Assembly: GCA_039636785.1 (NCBI GenBank)
Contig: CP144169.1
Span: 1,612,001-1,676,000, forward strand
From: Micrococcaceae bacterium Sec5.7
GTDB taxonomy: Bacteria; Actinomycetota; Actinomycetes; Actinomycetales; Micrococcaceae
Length of the DNA stretch: 64,000 nt
Direction: 5' to 3'
Under the pieces are notes generated by a model. That model did no database searches. It was given only the letters and a program-made list of their open reading frames with translations, and was not told the DNA's origin. A program made the position numbers and the translations under genes. Of this stretch, positions 41,644 through 51,775 are shown one piece after another. Positions within the stretch are counted from its first letter, which is position 1, and the number at the start of each line of letters is the position of its first letter.

Positions 41644-41701
41644 CTCCGATCTGGTAATCATCTCTGCCCAATGGCGTGCGGGATCTGTTAGTTGGCTTTG
41701 A

Positions 41702-42763
<1,062 letters not shown>

Positions 42764-42773
42764 GGTTAGAGAC

Positions 42774-44000
42774 ATGACATTCCACACCCTCAACGAACTG
42801 ATCGCTGAAGGTGTCCGCGGGCGGTACATTCTTGTCAGAAGTGACCTGAATGTGCCGCTCGACGGCTCTACAGTGACTGACGACGGCCGCATCAAAGCCT
42901 CTCTGCCAGTGCTGGGAAAGCTCACGGACGCCGGTGCCCGCGTGCTGGTAACAGCACACCTGGGACGCCCCAAGGGCGCACCAGAAGACAAGTACTCCCT
43001 GAAGCCCGCCGTCGCACGCTTGGCCGAGCTGGCCGGATTCAAGGTCAGCCTGGCGCAGGACACAGTCGGCAGCTCGGCAAAGGAGCTCGCATCCTCGCTG
43101 CAGGACGGCGAAGTACTGGTTCTGGAGAACGTGCGTTTCGACGCGCGCGAAACCAGCAAGGACGACGACCAGCGCGGCGGGTTCGCCGATGAACTGGTGG
43201 CCCTGACGGGCAGTAACGGAGCGTTTGTTGATGACGCTTTCGGTGCGGTGCACCGCAAGCATGCCAGCGTATACGACGTCGCCACCCGGCTTCCGTCGTA
43301 CCAAGGCGACCTCGTCCACACCGAAGTCGAGGTGCTGCGCAAGCTCACGGCTGATACGCAGCGGCCCTACGTGGTGGTTCTTGGCGGTTCAAAGGTTTCG
43401 GACAAGCTGGCGGTCATCGACAACCTGATCGGCAAGGCCGACACCATACTGGTTGGCGGCGGCATGCTCTTCACCTTCCTTGCAGCCGAGGGCCACAAGG
43501 TAGCAGGCAGCCTGCTGGAAGAGGACCAGATCCCGGTAGTCCAGGATTATCTGCGGCGTGCCGCGGACGCGGGCACTGAGTTTGTGGTTCCCACTGACGT
43601 TGTGGTTGCTGCCAGGTTCGCCGCGGACGCAGACCACGAGACCGTCAGAGCCGAAGCAATCGAAAGCAGCAGCTTCGGGGCGCAGGGCATCGGTCTGGAC
43701 ATCGGGCCTGATTCCGCAAAGACATTTGCTGAGCGGATCAGAGACGCAAAAACCGTGTTCTGGAACGGACCCATGGGTGTCTTCGAATTTGAGGCATTCG
43801 CCGGCGGCACCCGTGCTGTGGCAAAGGCACTGACTGAAGTCGACGCCTTCACCGTGGTGGGTGGCGGGGATTCCGCGGCCGCGGTGCGTTCGCTCGGCTT
43901 TGCCGATGACCAGTTCGGACACATTTCCACTGGCGGAGGCGCCAGCCTGGAATACCTTGAAGGCAAGGAACTCCCCGGCCTGAGCGTCCTGGACCGCTAA
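42774..44000 (+). CDS. pgk: Phosphoglycerate kinase
   Basis: The 408-residue kinase transfers phosphate from 1,3-bisphosphoglycerate to ADP. Motifs are [10 protein letters not shown] near residues 22-31, [16 protein letters not shown] near 60-75, and [18 protein letters not shown] near 202. The C-terminal nucleotide lobe has [16 protein letters not shown] near 325 and the glycine-rich GGGDSAAAV near 362. The start lies 10 bp after gap, and it is probably co-transcribed. Downstream is a 14-bp hairpin before tpiA. Confidence 0.96.
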   Translation: MTFHTLNELIAEGVRGRYILVRSDLNVPLDGSTVTDDGRIKASLPVLGKLTDAGARVLVTAHLGRPKGAPEDKYSLKPAVARLAELAGFKVSLAQDTVGSSAKELASSLQDGEVLVLENVRFDARETSKDDDQRGGFADELVALTGSNGAFVDDAFGAVHRKHASVYDVATRLPSYQGDLVHTEVEVLRKLTADTQRPYVVVLGGSKVSDKLAVIDNLIGKADTILVGGGMLFTFLAAEGHKVAGSLLEEDQIPVVQDYLRRAADAGTEFVVPTDVVVAARFAADADHETVRAEAIESSSFGAQGIGLDIGPDSAKTFAERIRDAKTVFWNGPMGVFEFEAFAGGTRAVAKALTEVDAFTVVGGGDSAAAVRSLGFADDQFGHISTGGGASLEYLEGKELPGLSVLDR

Positions 44001-44008
44001 GTACTGCA

Positions 44009-44044
44009 GCCGGCAGGGTGCCTGAGGGCACCCTGCCGGCTCTT
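44009..44044 (+). terminator. Strong hairpin between pgk and tpiA
   Basis: GCCGGCAGGGTGCC (44009-44022) and its exact complement (44027-44040) form a perfect 14-bp stem with a 4-nt loop, followed by TCTT. It is either a partial terminator that lowers tpiA expression or a stabiliser of the upstream gap-pgk mRNA. Confidence 0.7.
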
Positions 44045-44072
44045 CACATAACAAGCACTTTTTGGAGAACAC

Positions 44073-44888
44073 ATGACCACGTCAACGAACGGCACTTTTG
44101 ACCGCACGCCTTTCATCGCGGGCAACTGGAAGATGAACATGGACCATGTCCAGGGCATCACCCTCCTGCAGAAACTGGCCTGGACCCTGTCTGACGCCAA
44201 GCACGACTACAACCGCGTGGAGGTTGCTGTCTTTCCGCCGTTTACGGACCTCCGCGGTGTGCAGACCCTGGTCCAGGGCGATGAACTGAGCATCGCCTAT
44301 GGTGGCCAGGACCTGTCCCAGTTCGACTCCGGCGCCTATACCGGTGATACTTCGGGCCAGTTCCTCAACAAGCTGGGTTGCAAATACGCGCTGGTGGGCC
44401 ACAGCGAACGCCGGACCATCCACAACGAAACCGATGACGTCCTGAACGCCAAGGTCAACGCCGCCTACCGGCACGGAGTCACCCCTGTTCTGTGCGTCGG
44501 CGAGGGTCTCGAGATCCGGCAAGCCGCCACCCATGTGGAGCACACACTCAAGCAGCTGCGCACAGCTGTTGCCGGCCTCACCGCCGAGCAGGCCGCCAAG
44601 CTGGTGGTGGCGTACGAGCCCGTTTGGGCTATCGGAACCGGCGAAGTTGCCGGGCCGGACGACGCTCAGGAAATGTGCGCCGCGATCCGTGCGGAACTCG
44701 TTGAGCTGTTTGATGGCGACGTTGCGGCCAAGGTCCGGCTGCTCTACGGTGGTTCGGTCAAGGCCAACAATGTTGCGGCCATCCTGAACGAAGCCGACGT
44801 CGACGGCGTGTTGGTTGGCGGGGCAAGCCTTGATCCAGCGGAGTTTGCTAATATTGTCAGGTTCGAGAGTCACCTGCTGACGGATTAG
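44073..44888 (+). CDS. tpiA: Triosephosphate isomerase
   Basis: The 271-residue TIM-barrel enzyme interconverts dihydroxyacetone phosphate and glyceraldehyde-3-phosphate. Catalytic residues are Lys in [12 protein letters not shown] near residue 18, His in LVGHSERRT near 110 and Glu in [12 protein letters not shown] near 181; the phosphate loop is [12 protein letters not shown]. The active site is complete. TTGGAG is about 7 nt upstream of the ATG. It follows the strong hairpin after pgk. Confidence 0.97.
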   Translation: MTTSTNGTFDRTPFIAGNWKMNMDHVQGITLLQKLAWTLSDAKHDYNRVEVAVFPPFTDLRGVQTLVQGDELSIAYGGQDLSQFDSGAYTGDTSGQFLNKLGCKYALVGHSERRTIHNETDDVLNAKVNAAYRHGVTPVLCVGEGLEIRQAATHVEHTLKQLRTAVAGLTAEQAAKLVVAYEPVWAIGTGEVAGPDDAQEMCAAIRAELVELFDGDVAAKVRLLYGGSVKANNVAAILNEADVDGVLVGGASLDPAEFANIVRFESHLLTD

Positions 44889-44937
44889 TCCGGACACAGC
44901 CGGGACTCCCGCCATTCCAATCTTCTGAAAGGCCGTC

Positions 44938-45195
44938 GTGGACGTTCTTCATGTCATTCTGCAGATTCTCCTGGGCATCACCAGCCTTCTGCTGACTTTT
45001 CTTATCCTCCTCCATAAAGGACGGGGTGGCGGTCTGTCGGACATGTTCGGTGGCGGTATGAGCTCCGGCCTGAGTTCGTCCGGTGTGGCAGAACGGAACC
45101 TGAACAGGTTTACTGTCATCCTCGGTATCACCTGGGGCGTTGTGATCATCGCATTGGGTCTGCTGATGCGCTTCACCTCAGGCGGCGATTCATAG
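44938..45195 (+). CDS. secG: Preprotein translocase subunit SecG
   Basis: The 85-residue SecG has two membrane helices (about residues 5-22 and 57-77) and the central conserved segment HKGRGGGLSDMFGGG near 27-41. It is the non-essential third subunit of the SecYEG channel. GTG 44938 has GAAAGG at good spacing. Its position after tpiA is conserved in actinobacteria. Confidence 0.93.
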   Translation: MDVLHVILQILLGITSLLLTFLILLHKGRGGGLSDMFGGGMSSGLSSSGVAERNLNRFTVILGITWGVVIIALGLLMRFTSGGDS

Positions 45196-45260
45196 GGGAA
45201 TTTGCCCCGGATTCGCCTGTCTGCCAGGTCGTGGCACTGCCGCCATCGGGGATTCCGAAC

Positions 45261-45289
45261 TAAACTGTGGCTGTTGGCCTCCAACAGCC
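45261..45289 (+). promoter_or_regulatory. rbpA -10 box followed by a perfect stem-loop at the start site
   Basis: TAAACT (45261-45266) predicts a start near 45273. The sequence GGCTGTTGG / CCAACAGCC (45269-45289) is a perfect 9-bp inverted repeat with a 3-bp centre that spans the predicted start. It could be an operator or a 5'-end hairpin on the mRNA. Confidence 0.5.
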
Positions 45290-45316
45290 GGTAAGTCCAG
45301 TAGCCAGGAGTTCCCT

Positions 45317-45712
45317 ATGGTGCATACTGCATCAGGATTCCGTGGCACCCGTGTGGGTGCCACGGAAGGATCAGGTCCGAAAAACCAGCCCGATGAGATC
45401 GTCGGCGAGCGGTTGCCGCGTATTCGTGTTTCCTATTGGTGCGCCAAAGGACACGAGACGCGGCCTGTTTTTGTTAAGCTGCCGGAGAGCCAGATCCCTG
45501 TCCTTTGGGACTGCCGCAGGTGCGGAGGGCAGGCGTCGAGGAACAACGACGATTCGGCACTGCGGGAACCAGCCGACGAAGGCTTCAAGAGCCATCTGGA
45601 ATATGTTAAAGAACGGCGCTCCAGCCAGGACGCCGAGGACCTTCTGGCCGGAGCGCTCGAAAAACTACGAGCCCGCAGACTCGTTGCGGACGAGCTGCTC
45701 CGGGACACGTGA
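45317..45712 (+). CDS. rbpA: RNA polymerase-binding protein RbpA
   Basis: The 131-residue RbpA stabilises the RNA polymerase holoenzyme with principal sigma factors and helps open promoters; it is an actinobacterial protein. The N-terminal tail begins VHTASGFRGTRVGA. The zinc-binding core has CAKGHETR near residues 42-49 and CRRCGG near 66-71. The basic linker and sigma-interaction domain follow, ending ALEKLRARRLVADELL. In streptomycetes it is part of the thiol-stress response, but no matching promoter is seen here. Its last 48 bp overlap the end of pgl on the other strand. Confidence 0.93.
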   Translation: MVHTASGFRGTRVGATEGSGPKNQPDEIVGERLPRIRVSYWCAKGHETRPVFVKLPESQIPVLWDCRRCGGQASRNNDDSALREPADEGFKSHLEYVKERRSSQDAEDLLAGALEKLRARRLVADELLRDT

Positions 45713-46483
45713 GGCTGCGTTTTCGTCGATGAGCCACAGTGTCCGGGACCGGCCTGACGGACCGGACGCCGGAACCTGAACCGGATTGGCACCAGCAAGG
45801 GCCAGGCCTACAGCGCCGGCCTTGTCTTCGCCGGCCACTACCATCCACACTTCAGCAGCCGTGTTGATGGCTGGAAGTGTCAGCGAAATGCGCTCCGATG
45901 GCGGTTTGGGTGAATTGCGGACGCCCACTACCGTGAGCTCTTTTTCCCGGATTCCGCCCTGCTCGGGGAAGAGCGATGCTATATGTGCGTCCGGGCCGAC
46001 TCCCAAAAGCACCACATCGAAACGGGGAAGGGTTCCCGGGTTTTCCGGTCGGTCGTCCGAGGTATCGGCAGAATGCTCGGCCTGGGCAGCTTCGCTGAGC
46101 CTGCGGGCGTAATCCGCGGCCGCTTCTTCAGGACTGCCAAAATCGTCGGTGGAACCCGGTTCGTGCACACGGGCCGGATCAACCGCAATGTGGGACAGCA
46201 GTGCCCCCCGGGCCTGGCCCGTGTTGCGGTCGGCATCGCCGGCCGCAACAAAGCGCTCATCGCCCCACCAGAAGTTCACCTTTGACCAATCGACGGCGGG
46301 AGCCGCCGGGGAGTCCGCGACAGCCTTCAGCGTTCCGATGCCCACGGTACCCCCGGTCAGCACCACCGTGGCCTCGCCGTGTTTGTCCTGGACATCCACC
46401 AGTTTGGTGATCAGCCGGGCCGCAATGGCGGCCATCAGTACGGAGGAATCAGGGTGGATGCTTACTCTGGGTTCAACGCTCAC
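45665..46483 (-). CDS. pgl: 6-phosphogluconolactonase
   Basis: The 272-residue DevB-type lactonase hydrolyses 6-phosphogluconolactone, the second step of the oxidative pentose phosphate branch. Motifs are VVLTGGTVGIGTLKA near residues 40-54 (sugar-phosphate loop), VNFWWGDERFVAAGDADRN near 70-88, and VLLGVGPDAHIASLFPEQ near 153-170. GTG 46483 overlaps opcA by 11 bp. It is the last gene of the pentose-phosphate operon, and its end overlaps rbpA tail to tail. Confidence 0.93.
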   Translation of the reverse strand: MSVEPRVSIHPDSSVLMAAIAARLITKLVDVQDKHGEATVVLTGGTVGIGTLKAVADSPAAPAVDWSKVNFWWGDERFVAAGDADRNTGQARGALLSHIAVDPARVHEPGSTDDFGSPEEAAADYARRLSEAAQAEHSADTSDDRPENPGTLPRFDVVLLGVGPDAHIASLFPEQGGIREKELTVVGVRNSPKPPSERISLTLPAINTAAEVWMVVAGEDKAGAVGLALAGANPVQVPASGPSGRSRTLWLIDENAASRVPEQLVRNESAGS

Positions 46484-47414
46484 TGGGACGGACGCTCCTT
46501 AGATTGGTTCGTGGCAGTCCAATAGTAATCACTTCGCCGAACACCTCGTCGGGATCCAGCCGGCGCAGTTCTTCGGCCAGACAGTCACGCAGGCTGCGAC
46601 GCGGAAGAGAAATCCGCTGCGCAGGTTGACCCGGCTGGGTCAGTTCGGCCACGGAGAGCCCGGGGCGGAACAGCTGCACGTCGCCGCTGGCCCGGGTGAG
46701 ACGGACACGCCGGATTCCTGTACCGGCCGGATCCGCGACAATCGTGACGGGAGCATCAAGTGCCAGCGTAAGCCAGGCCGCCAGCAGGATGGTGCTGGGG
46801 GAGTCGGAGGCCCCTTCAACGGCCACTGCCGTCACCGGAGACGAATCCACCTGGTCCAGCACGGCAGCCAGCTGGATGCGCCAGTTGGTCAACCTGGTCC
46901 AGGCGAGGTCCGTGTCACCGGCCTTGTATGTTTTGCGGATGTTCTCCAGGGCCTGTTGGGGATCGGCCTCGTTGGCCGAGTCTGTGATCCGGCGGTGTGC
47001 GATCCGTCCGATCGACGTGTCGCAGGCACTCTGCGGCGCGCCGTGGGGCCACCAGGCCACGATCGGTGCATCCGGCAGCAGGAGAGCGGCCACGAGAGAC
47101 TCGCTTTCATGAGCCAGCTCACCGAAACCGCGCAGCAGAATGACCTCCGAGGCGCCGGCGTCGCCGCCCACGCGGATCTGGGCGTCAAGTTTATCCGGTG
47201 CCTTGGAGCCGGCATCAGCCAGCACAATGATCCGGCAGGGATGTTCACGGCTGGCCTCGTTGGCTGCCTCGATCGCTTCCTCTTCCAGCCCGGACTTGGT
47301 CACAACCACGAGGGTAAGCACACGGCCAAGGGCTATAACGCCGCCCTGCTCGCGCAGGGACATTATCTTTTTAGAGATCTTGGAGGTTGTGGTGTCGGGA
47401 AGATCTACAATCAT
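46473..47414 (-). CDS. opcA: Glucose-6-phosphate dehydrogenase assembly protein OpcA
   Basis: The 313-residue OpcA is an actinobacterial and cyanobacterial partner of glucose-6-phosphate dehydrogenase. It begins MIVDLPDTTTSKISKKI, as is typical of the family, and carries the conserved block ALLLPDAPIVAWWPHGAPQ near 110-128 and the RIAHRRITDSA segment. In cyanobacteria it activates Zwf under redox control. The ATG overlaps the zwf stop codon by 4 bp, consistent with complex formation between the two products. Confidence 0.93.
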   Translation of the reverse strand: MIVDLPDTTTSKISKKIMSLREQGGVIALGRVLTLVVVTKSGLEEEAIEAANEASREHPCRIIVLADAGSKAPDKLDAQIRVGGDAGASEVILLRGFGELAHESESLVAALLLPDAPIVAWWPHGAPQSACDTSIGRIAHRRITDSANEADPQQALENIRKTYKAGDTDLAWTRLTNWRIQLAAVLDQVDSSPVTAVAVEGASDSPSTILLAAWLTLALDAPVTIVADPAGTGIRRVRLTRASGDVQLFRPGLSVAELTQPGQPAQRISLPRRSLRDCLAEELRRLDPDEVFGEVITIGLPRTNLRSVRPSER

Positions 47415-48970
47415 GGCCTTCTCCAGGTTCGTCCGTCACGGGCAAGGAGTTCGTCGGCCGAGGCAGGCCCCCAGCTTCCGGGAGCATAGGGGTCGGGCTG
47501 TTCGGCCAGGCCCGCCCAGTAGTCTTCGAAGGGGTCCAGGATCTTCCAGGAGAGTTCGACCTCCTGGTGCCGGGGGAACAGCGGGGGCTCGCCCAGCAGC
47601 ACATCCAGTATCAGACGCTCGTAGGCTTCCGGGCTGGACTCGGTAAACGAGTGGCCGTAGCCGAAGTCCATGGTGACATCGCGCACTTCCATCTGGGTGC
47701 CGGGAACCTTGGATCCGAAACGGATGGTGGCACCTTCGTCAGGCTGCACCCGGATCACCACGGCGTTCTGGCCGAAGTCGTCCTCGCTGTGATCCAGGAA
47801 GAGCAAGTTGGGAGCACGCTTGAACACCACCGCGATCTCAGTGACACGGCGCCCCAGCCGCTTGCCGGCACGCAGATAGAACGGCACGCCGTTCCAGCGC
47901 CGGGTGTTGATGTCAACGCGGATCGCAGCGAACGTCTCGGTGGTCGAATCGGCCGGAATGCCGTCTTCCTCGAGGTAGCCCTGGACCTGTTCGCCGCCCT
48001 GCCAGCCGCCGGCGAACTGGCCGCGGGCAGAGTGCGACGACAGATCATCCGGAAGCTTGACGGCAGCCAGGACCTTTTCCTTTTCGGCTCGGAGATCATC
48101 TGCGTTGAAGGAGATGGGTTCTTCCATGGCGGTGAGAGCCAGCAGCTGCAGCAAGTGGTTCTGGATGACGTCACGCGCTGCACCCACGCCGTCGTAGTAC
48201 CCGGCACGTCCACCGGTTCCGATGTCCTCGGCCATGGTGATCTGGACGTGGTCCACGTAGTTGGCGTTCCACAGCGGCTCGAACAGCTGGTTGGCGAAGC
48301 GCAGTGCCAGAATGTTCTGCACCGTCTCCTTGCCGAGGTAGTGGTCGATCCGGAAGACAGCGTCCGGCGGGAAAACCGACTCCACGATGTCGTTAAGCTG
48401 CCGCGCGGACTCCAGATCGTTTCCGAAAGGCTTCTCAATCACCACCCGGCGCCACTTGTCACCGTCGGCCTGCGCCAGTCCATGCTTGGACAGCTGCCGG
48501 CACACCAGCTCGAATGCCTTGGGCGGAATGGACAGGTAAAACGCATGGTTCCCGCGCGTTCCGCGGTGCTCATCAAGTTCGGCGATAGTGTCACCAAGCC
48601 GCTCAAAGGCGGCATCGTCGTCGAACTCTCCCTCAACGAAACGGATGCCCTCAGACAACTGGTTCCAGACCGCTTCATCGAACGGGGTCCGTGAATAGGC
48701 CTTGACGGCCTCTTTGACTTCCGCCGCGAAGTCCTCGTTGTCCCACTGCCGCCGTGCGAAGCCCACCAGAGCAAAGCTGGGCGGCAGCAGCCCGCGGTTG
48801 GCGAGATCGTAGACGGCGGGCATGAGCTTCTTGCGTGCGAGGTCGCCCGTCACCCCGAAGAGGACAAGCGATGAGGGACCGGCGATCCGGTTCAGACGGC
48901 GGTCACGCGGATCCCGGAGCGGGTTACGCCCCCGGGAGGCCGGCTTTCTGCCGTTTTCAGTTTCTGGCAT
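47411..48970 (-). CDS. zwf: Glucose-6-phosphate 1-dehydrogenase
   Basis: The 519-residue enzyme oxidises glucose-6-phosphate and makes NADPH. The dinucleotide motif is VLFGVTGDLARKKL near residues 36-49, and the substrate and catalytic motif is FRIDHYLGKETVQNIL near 198-213 with the active-site His/Lys. KPFGND near 172 is also conserved. It lies in the operon tkt-tal-pgi-zwf-opcA-pgl, with a 15-bp gap after pgi and a 4-bp overlap with opcA. The N-terminal 25 basic residues are an extension of uncertain role. Confidence 0.96.
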   Translation of the reverse strand: MPETENGRKPASRGRNPLRDPRDRRLNRIAGPSSLVLFGVTGDLARKKLMPAVYDLANRGLLPPSFALVGFARRQWDNEDFAAEVKEAVKAYSRTPFDEAVWNQLSEGIRFVEGEFDDDAAFERLGDTIAELDEHRGTRGNHAFYLSIPPKAFELVCRQLSKHGLAQADGDKWRRVVIEKPFGNDLESARQLNDIVESVFPPDAVFRIDHYLGKETVQNILALRFANQLFEPLWNANYVDHVQITMAEDIGTGGRAGYYDGVGAARDVIQNHLLQLLALTAMEEPISFNADDLRAEKEKVLAAVKLPDDLSSHSARGQFAGGWQGGEQVQGYLEEDGIPADSTTETFAAIRVDINTRRWNGVPFYLRAGKRLGRRVTEIAVVFKRAPNLLFLDHSEDDFGQNAVVIRVQPDEGATIRFGSKVPGTQMEVRDVTMDFGYGHSFTESSPEAYERLILDVLLGEPPLFPRHQEVELSWKILDPFEDYWAGLAEQPDPYAPGSWGPASADELLARDGRTWRRP

Positions 48971-48985
48971 GGTTGCTTCGGTGCC

Positions 48986-50620
48986 TTAACTTTCAGGGGC
49001 GGATGCTGCCTGGCCGGCAAGCGCTGAGACGATTTCCTGCAGCTGGACAACACCGGCGGCGCGGTCAGTCAGGTGCAGGCGGAGAACGGGACGTCCGTGT
49101 TCGCTGAGGACCTGCGCATCGCCGGCAGCCTGTGCGGAGATCAGTTCGCCGAACGTGAACGGACGGTCCGGGATGGCAAGATCTTCGGCGGATGACGCAG
49201 TGACCTGGAGGAACACGCCGATTGCCGGTCCGCCCTTGTGGAACTGCCCCGTGGAATGGAGGAAGCGCGGGCCCCAGCCGAAGGTGACCGGACGGCCGCT
49301 GACTACCGCAAGCTGATCCCGGATACCCCCAAGCGGCGCGTACGCCAGCCGGTCGAAATAAACCTGGACACTGAGGTAGCTGTCAGCGGCAAGTTCGGCG
49401 AGCAGCGATGACAGGGCTGCCGAAACCGTCGGGGAATCACCAAGCCATTCGCCGCCGCGGATCTCGATGGCGCCGTCCACAAAGGCTGCGGGGCCAGGTT
49501 CCGGCTGGGCGTCCAGCAGACCGCGGGCGGCCACTTTCGCGGCTTCGACGTCTGGCTGGTCAAACGGGTTGATGCCCAGCAGTCGGCCGGCCACGGCCGT
49601 GGCAAATTCCCACACCATCATCTGGGTGGCCAGCCCGCCGGCAATGGCAACTTCGTTTTCACCAAGTTCGACGTCGGCGTCCGCGGCAACCAGCCGCACC
49701 ACCAGGATGTCCGTGGCGCCGGAGGAAACCTCCGGCGATGCCGGACCGGCCACCACCGGCAGGACGCCGGTGCCGAGCTTGCCGGTGGATTCGGCGATGA
49801 GCTGTTCAGCCCAATCAGCGAAGCCCACGATGCCGGAGCCGTTCTCGGCGATCACAATCTTGTTGCGCAGCGGATTGGTTCCGCCCAGGGCCGTTCCGAG
49901 GGCCAGGCCGATGTTCTCCGGGGCGTCCTCGTTCAGGATTTCGGCCGCTTCTTCGGCTTCGTCCAGGAAAGCCTGGATGTCCACGCCAGCCAGGCCGGAA
50001 GGCACCAGCCCGAACGCAGTGAGGGCCGAATAGCGTCCGCCGACGTTCGGATCCGCGTTGAAAACGGCCCGGTAGCCGGCTTCCCTGGACGCTTTGTCCA
50101 ACGGTGAACCCGGATCGGTGACGATGATGATCCGGCTCTTGGCATCGATTCCGGCCTCGTTGAACGCATGTTCGAAGACCCGCCGCTGCGAATCTGTTTC
50201 CAGAGTGGAACCCGACTTGGAGGAGACCACGATTGCGGTCTCTTCCAGCCGGTCAGCAAGGGCAGCGCTGACCTGTTCGGGGTCAGTGCTGTCCAGCACG
50301 GTCAGCTCTACGCCGGCGGTACCGGCGATGACCTCGGGAGCAAGTGAGGAGCCGCCCATGCCGCAAAGGACAATACGGGTGACGCCTTCAGCCTTCAGGG
50401 CATCCCGGAGCTCCAGGATGCCGTCCACGAGCGGCTGCGAGACGGCTGCGGCCTCGACCCAGCCGAGGCGGACGGCCGATTCGGATTCTGCATCGGGGCC
50501 CCACAGCGTGTGGTCCTTGGCGAAAATCCTCGTGGCAATGCGGTCCTGCACCAGAGCGGGGAGGTGCTGCTCAAGGGCCTTCCGGGCAGCGCCCGTGGCG
50601 TCGTAGCTGAGAGTGGCCAT
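48986..50620 (-). CDS. pgi: Glucose-6-phosphate isomerase
   Basis: The 544-residue isomerase has the SIS-type fold. Conserved blocks are LCGMGGSSLAPEVIAG near residues 85-100, VVSSKSGSTLETDSQRR near 132-148, TDPGSPLDKASR, and the phosphate-binding FNADPNVGGRYSALTAFGL near 191-209. The sequence belongs to the divergent actinobacterial Pgi group rather than the classical E. coli type. The ATG lies 5 bp after the tal stop codon. It connects glycolysis to the pentose phosphate pathway in the operon. Confidence 0.93.
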   Translation of the reverse strand: MATLSYDATGAARKALEQHLPALVQDRIATRIFAKDHTLWGPDAESESAVRLGWVEAAAVSQPLVDGILELRDALKAEGVTRIVLCGMGGSSLAPEVIAGTAGVELTVLDSTDPEQVSAALADRLEETAIVVSSKSGSTLETDSQRRVFEHAFNEAGIDAKSRIIIVTDPGSPLDKASREAGYRAVFNADPNVGGRYSALTAFGLVPSGLAGVDIQAFLDEAEEAAEILNEDAPENIGLALGTALGGTNPLRNKIVIAENGSGIVGFADWAEQLIAESTGKLGTGVLPVVAGPASPEVSSGATDILVVRLVAADADVELGENEVAIAGGLATQMMVWEFATAVAGRLLGINPFDQPDVEAAKVAARGLLDAQPEPGPAAFVDGAIEIRGGEWLGDSPTVSAALSSLLAELAADSYLSVQVYFDRLAYAPLGGIRDQLAVVSGRPVTFGWGPRFLHSTGQFHKGGPAIGVFLQVTASSAEDLAIPDRPFTFGELISAQAAGDAQVLSEHGRPVLRLHLTDRAAGVVQLQEIVSALAGQAASAPES

Positions 50621-50625
50621 GTGGA

Positions 50626-51744
50626 CTAGGAGTCCTTCCGTGCAGAGGCGAGGGCGCCCTCGACGTCAGCCAGCAATTCCTTCCAGCTGGCCACAAACTT
50701 GTCCAGGCCTTCGGATTCCAGCACGGCCACAACTTCGTTATACGAGATGCCCAGGGCGTCAAGTGCATTCAGCGTTGCGTTGGCATCGTTGTAGCCGCCG
50801 GTGACGGTGTCTCCGGTGACGGTGCCGTGGTCAAACGCGGCCTCGAGAGTCTTCTCAGGCATGGTGTTCACCACGGCGGGTGCCACGAGTTCCGTGACGT
50901 ACAGAGTGTCCGGGTATGCCGGATCCTTAACGCCTGTGGAGGCCCAGAGCGGACGCTGGGGGAGTGCACCGGCTTCGGCCAGCACCGCCCAGCGTTCGGT
51001 TGAGAAAAGCTCTTCGTGGACCTGGTACGCGAGACGGGCGTTGGCAATGCCTGCCTTGCCCTTGAGGCCCTTGGCTTCATCGGTGCCGATGGCGTCAAGG
51101 CGCTTGTCGATCTCGGAGTCAACGCGGGATACGAAGAACGACGCCACTGAGTGGATAGTGGAGAGGTCGTGGCCGTTCTCCTTGGCCTGCTCCAGTCCGC
51201 TCTGGAATGCGTTGATGACGGCGCGGTAGCGCTCAAGGGAGAAGATCAGGGTCACGTTGACGCTGATGCCCTCGGCCAGCGTGGCCGTGATGGCCCCGAG
51301 GCCTTCAAGGGTTGCCGGAATCTTGATGTGGACGTTGTCCTTGTTCACCTTGGCGTGCAGGTGCTTGGCTTCGGCAATAGTGCCGGCGGTGTCCCAGGCG
51401 AGGCGGGGATCCACCTCGATGGAGACGCGGCCGTCAACACCCTTGGATGCAGCCGCAACAGGTGCGAACAGCTCACAGGCATCGGCTACGTCAGTGGTAG
51501 TGATCTCGAAGATCGTCTCTTCGAGGCTTGCGCCCTTTGCTGCGAGTTCGGCGATCTTGCCATCGTAGTAGTGGCCCGTGGTGATCGCTGCGTGGAAGAT
51601 GCTGGGGTTCGTGGTGACACCGACAACGTTCTTTTCATCAATCAGCTTCTGCAGGCTGCCGCTGGACAGCCTTTCGCGGGAGAGGTCATCGAGCCAGATG
51701 GATACGCCGGCGTCGGAGAGCTGCTGTGTGGGAGTTGTAGTCAT
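50626..51744 (-). CDS. tal: Transaldolase
   Basis: The 372-residue transaldolase moves a dihydroxyacetone unit between sugar phosphates. It begins [21 protein letters not shown]. The Schiff-base lysine is in [13 protein letters not shown] near residue 141, and the C-terminal block is [19 protein letters not shown] near 257. It matches the subfamily with the longer chain found in actinobacteria. It is separated from tkt by 31 bp and from pgi by 5 bp, in the same leftward operon. Confidence 0.95.
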   Translation of the reverse strand: MTTTPTQQLSDAGVSIWLDDLSRERLSSGSLQKLIDEKNVVGVTTNPSIFHAAITTGHYYDGKIAELAAKGASLEETIFEITTTDVADACELFAPVAAASKGVDGRVSIEVDPRLAWDTAGTIAEAKHLHAKVNKDNVHIKIPATLEGLGAITATLAEGISVNVTLIFSLERYRAVINAFQSGLEQAKENGHDLSTIHSVASFFVSRVDSEIDKRLDAIGTDEAKGLKGKAGIANARLAYQVHEELFSTERWAVLAEAGALPQRPLWASTGVKDPAYPDTLYVTELVAPAVVNTMPEKTLEAAFDHGTVTGDTVTGGYNDANATLNALDALGISYNEVVAVLESEGLDKFVASWKELLADVEGALASARKDS

Positions 51745-51775
51745 TTAAAATCTCCTAGAAACTGGTGGGTGCGTG

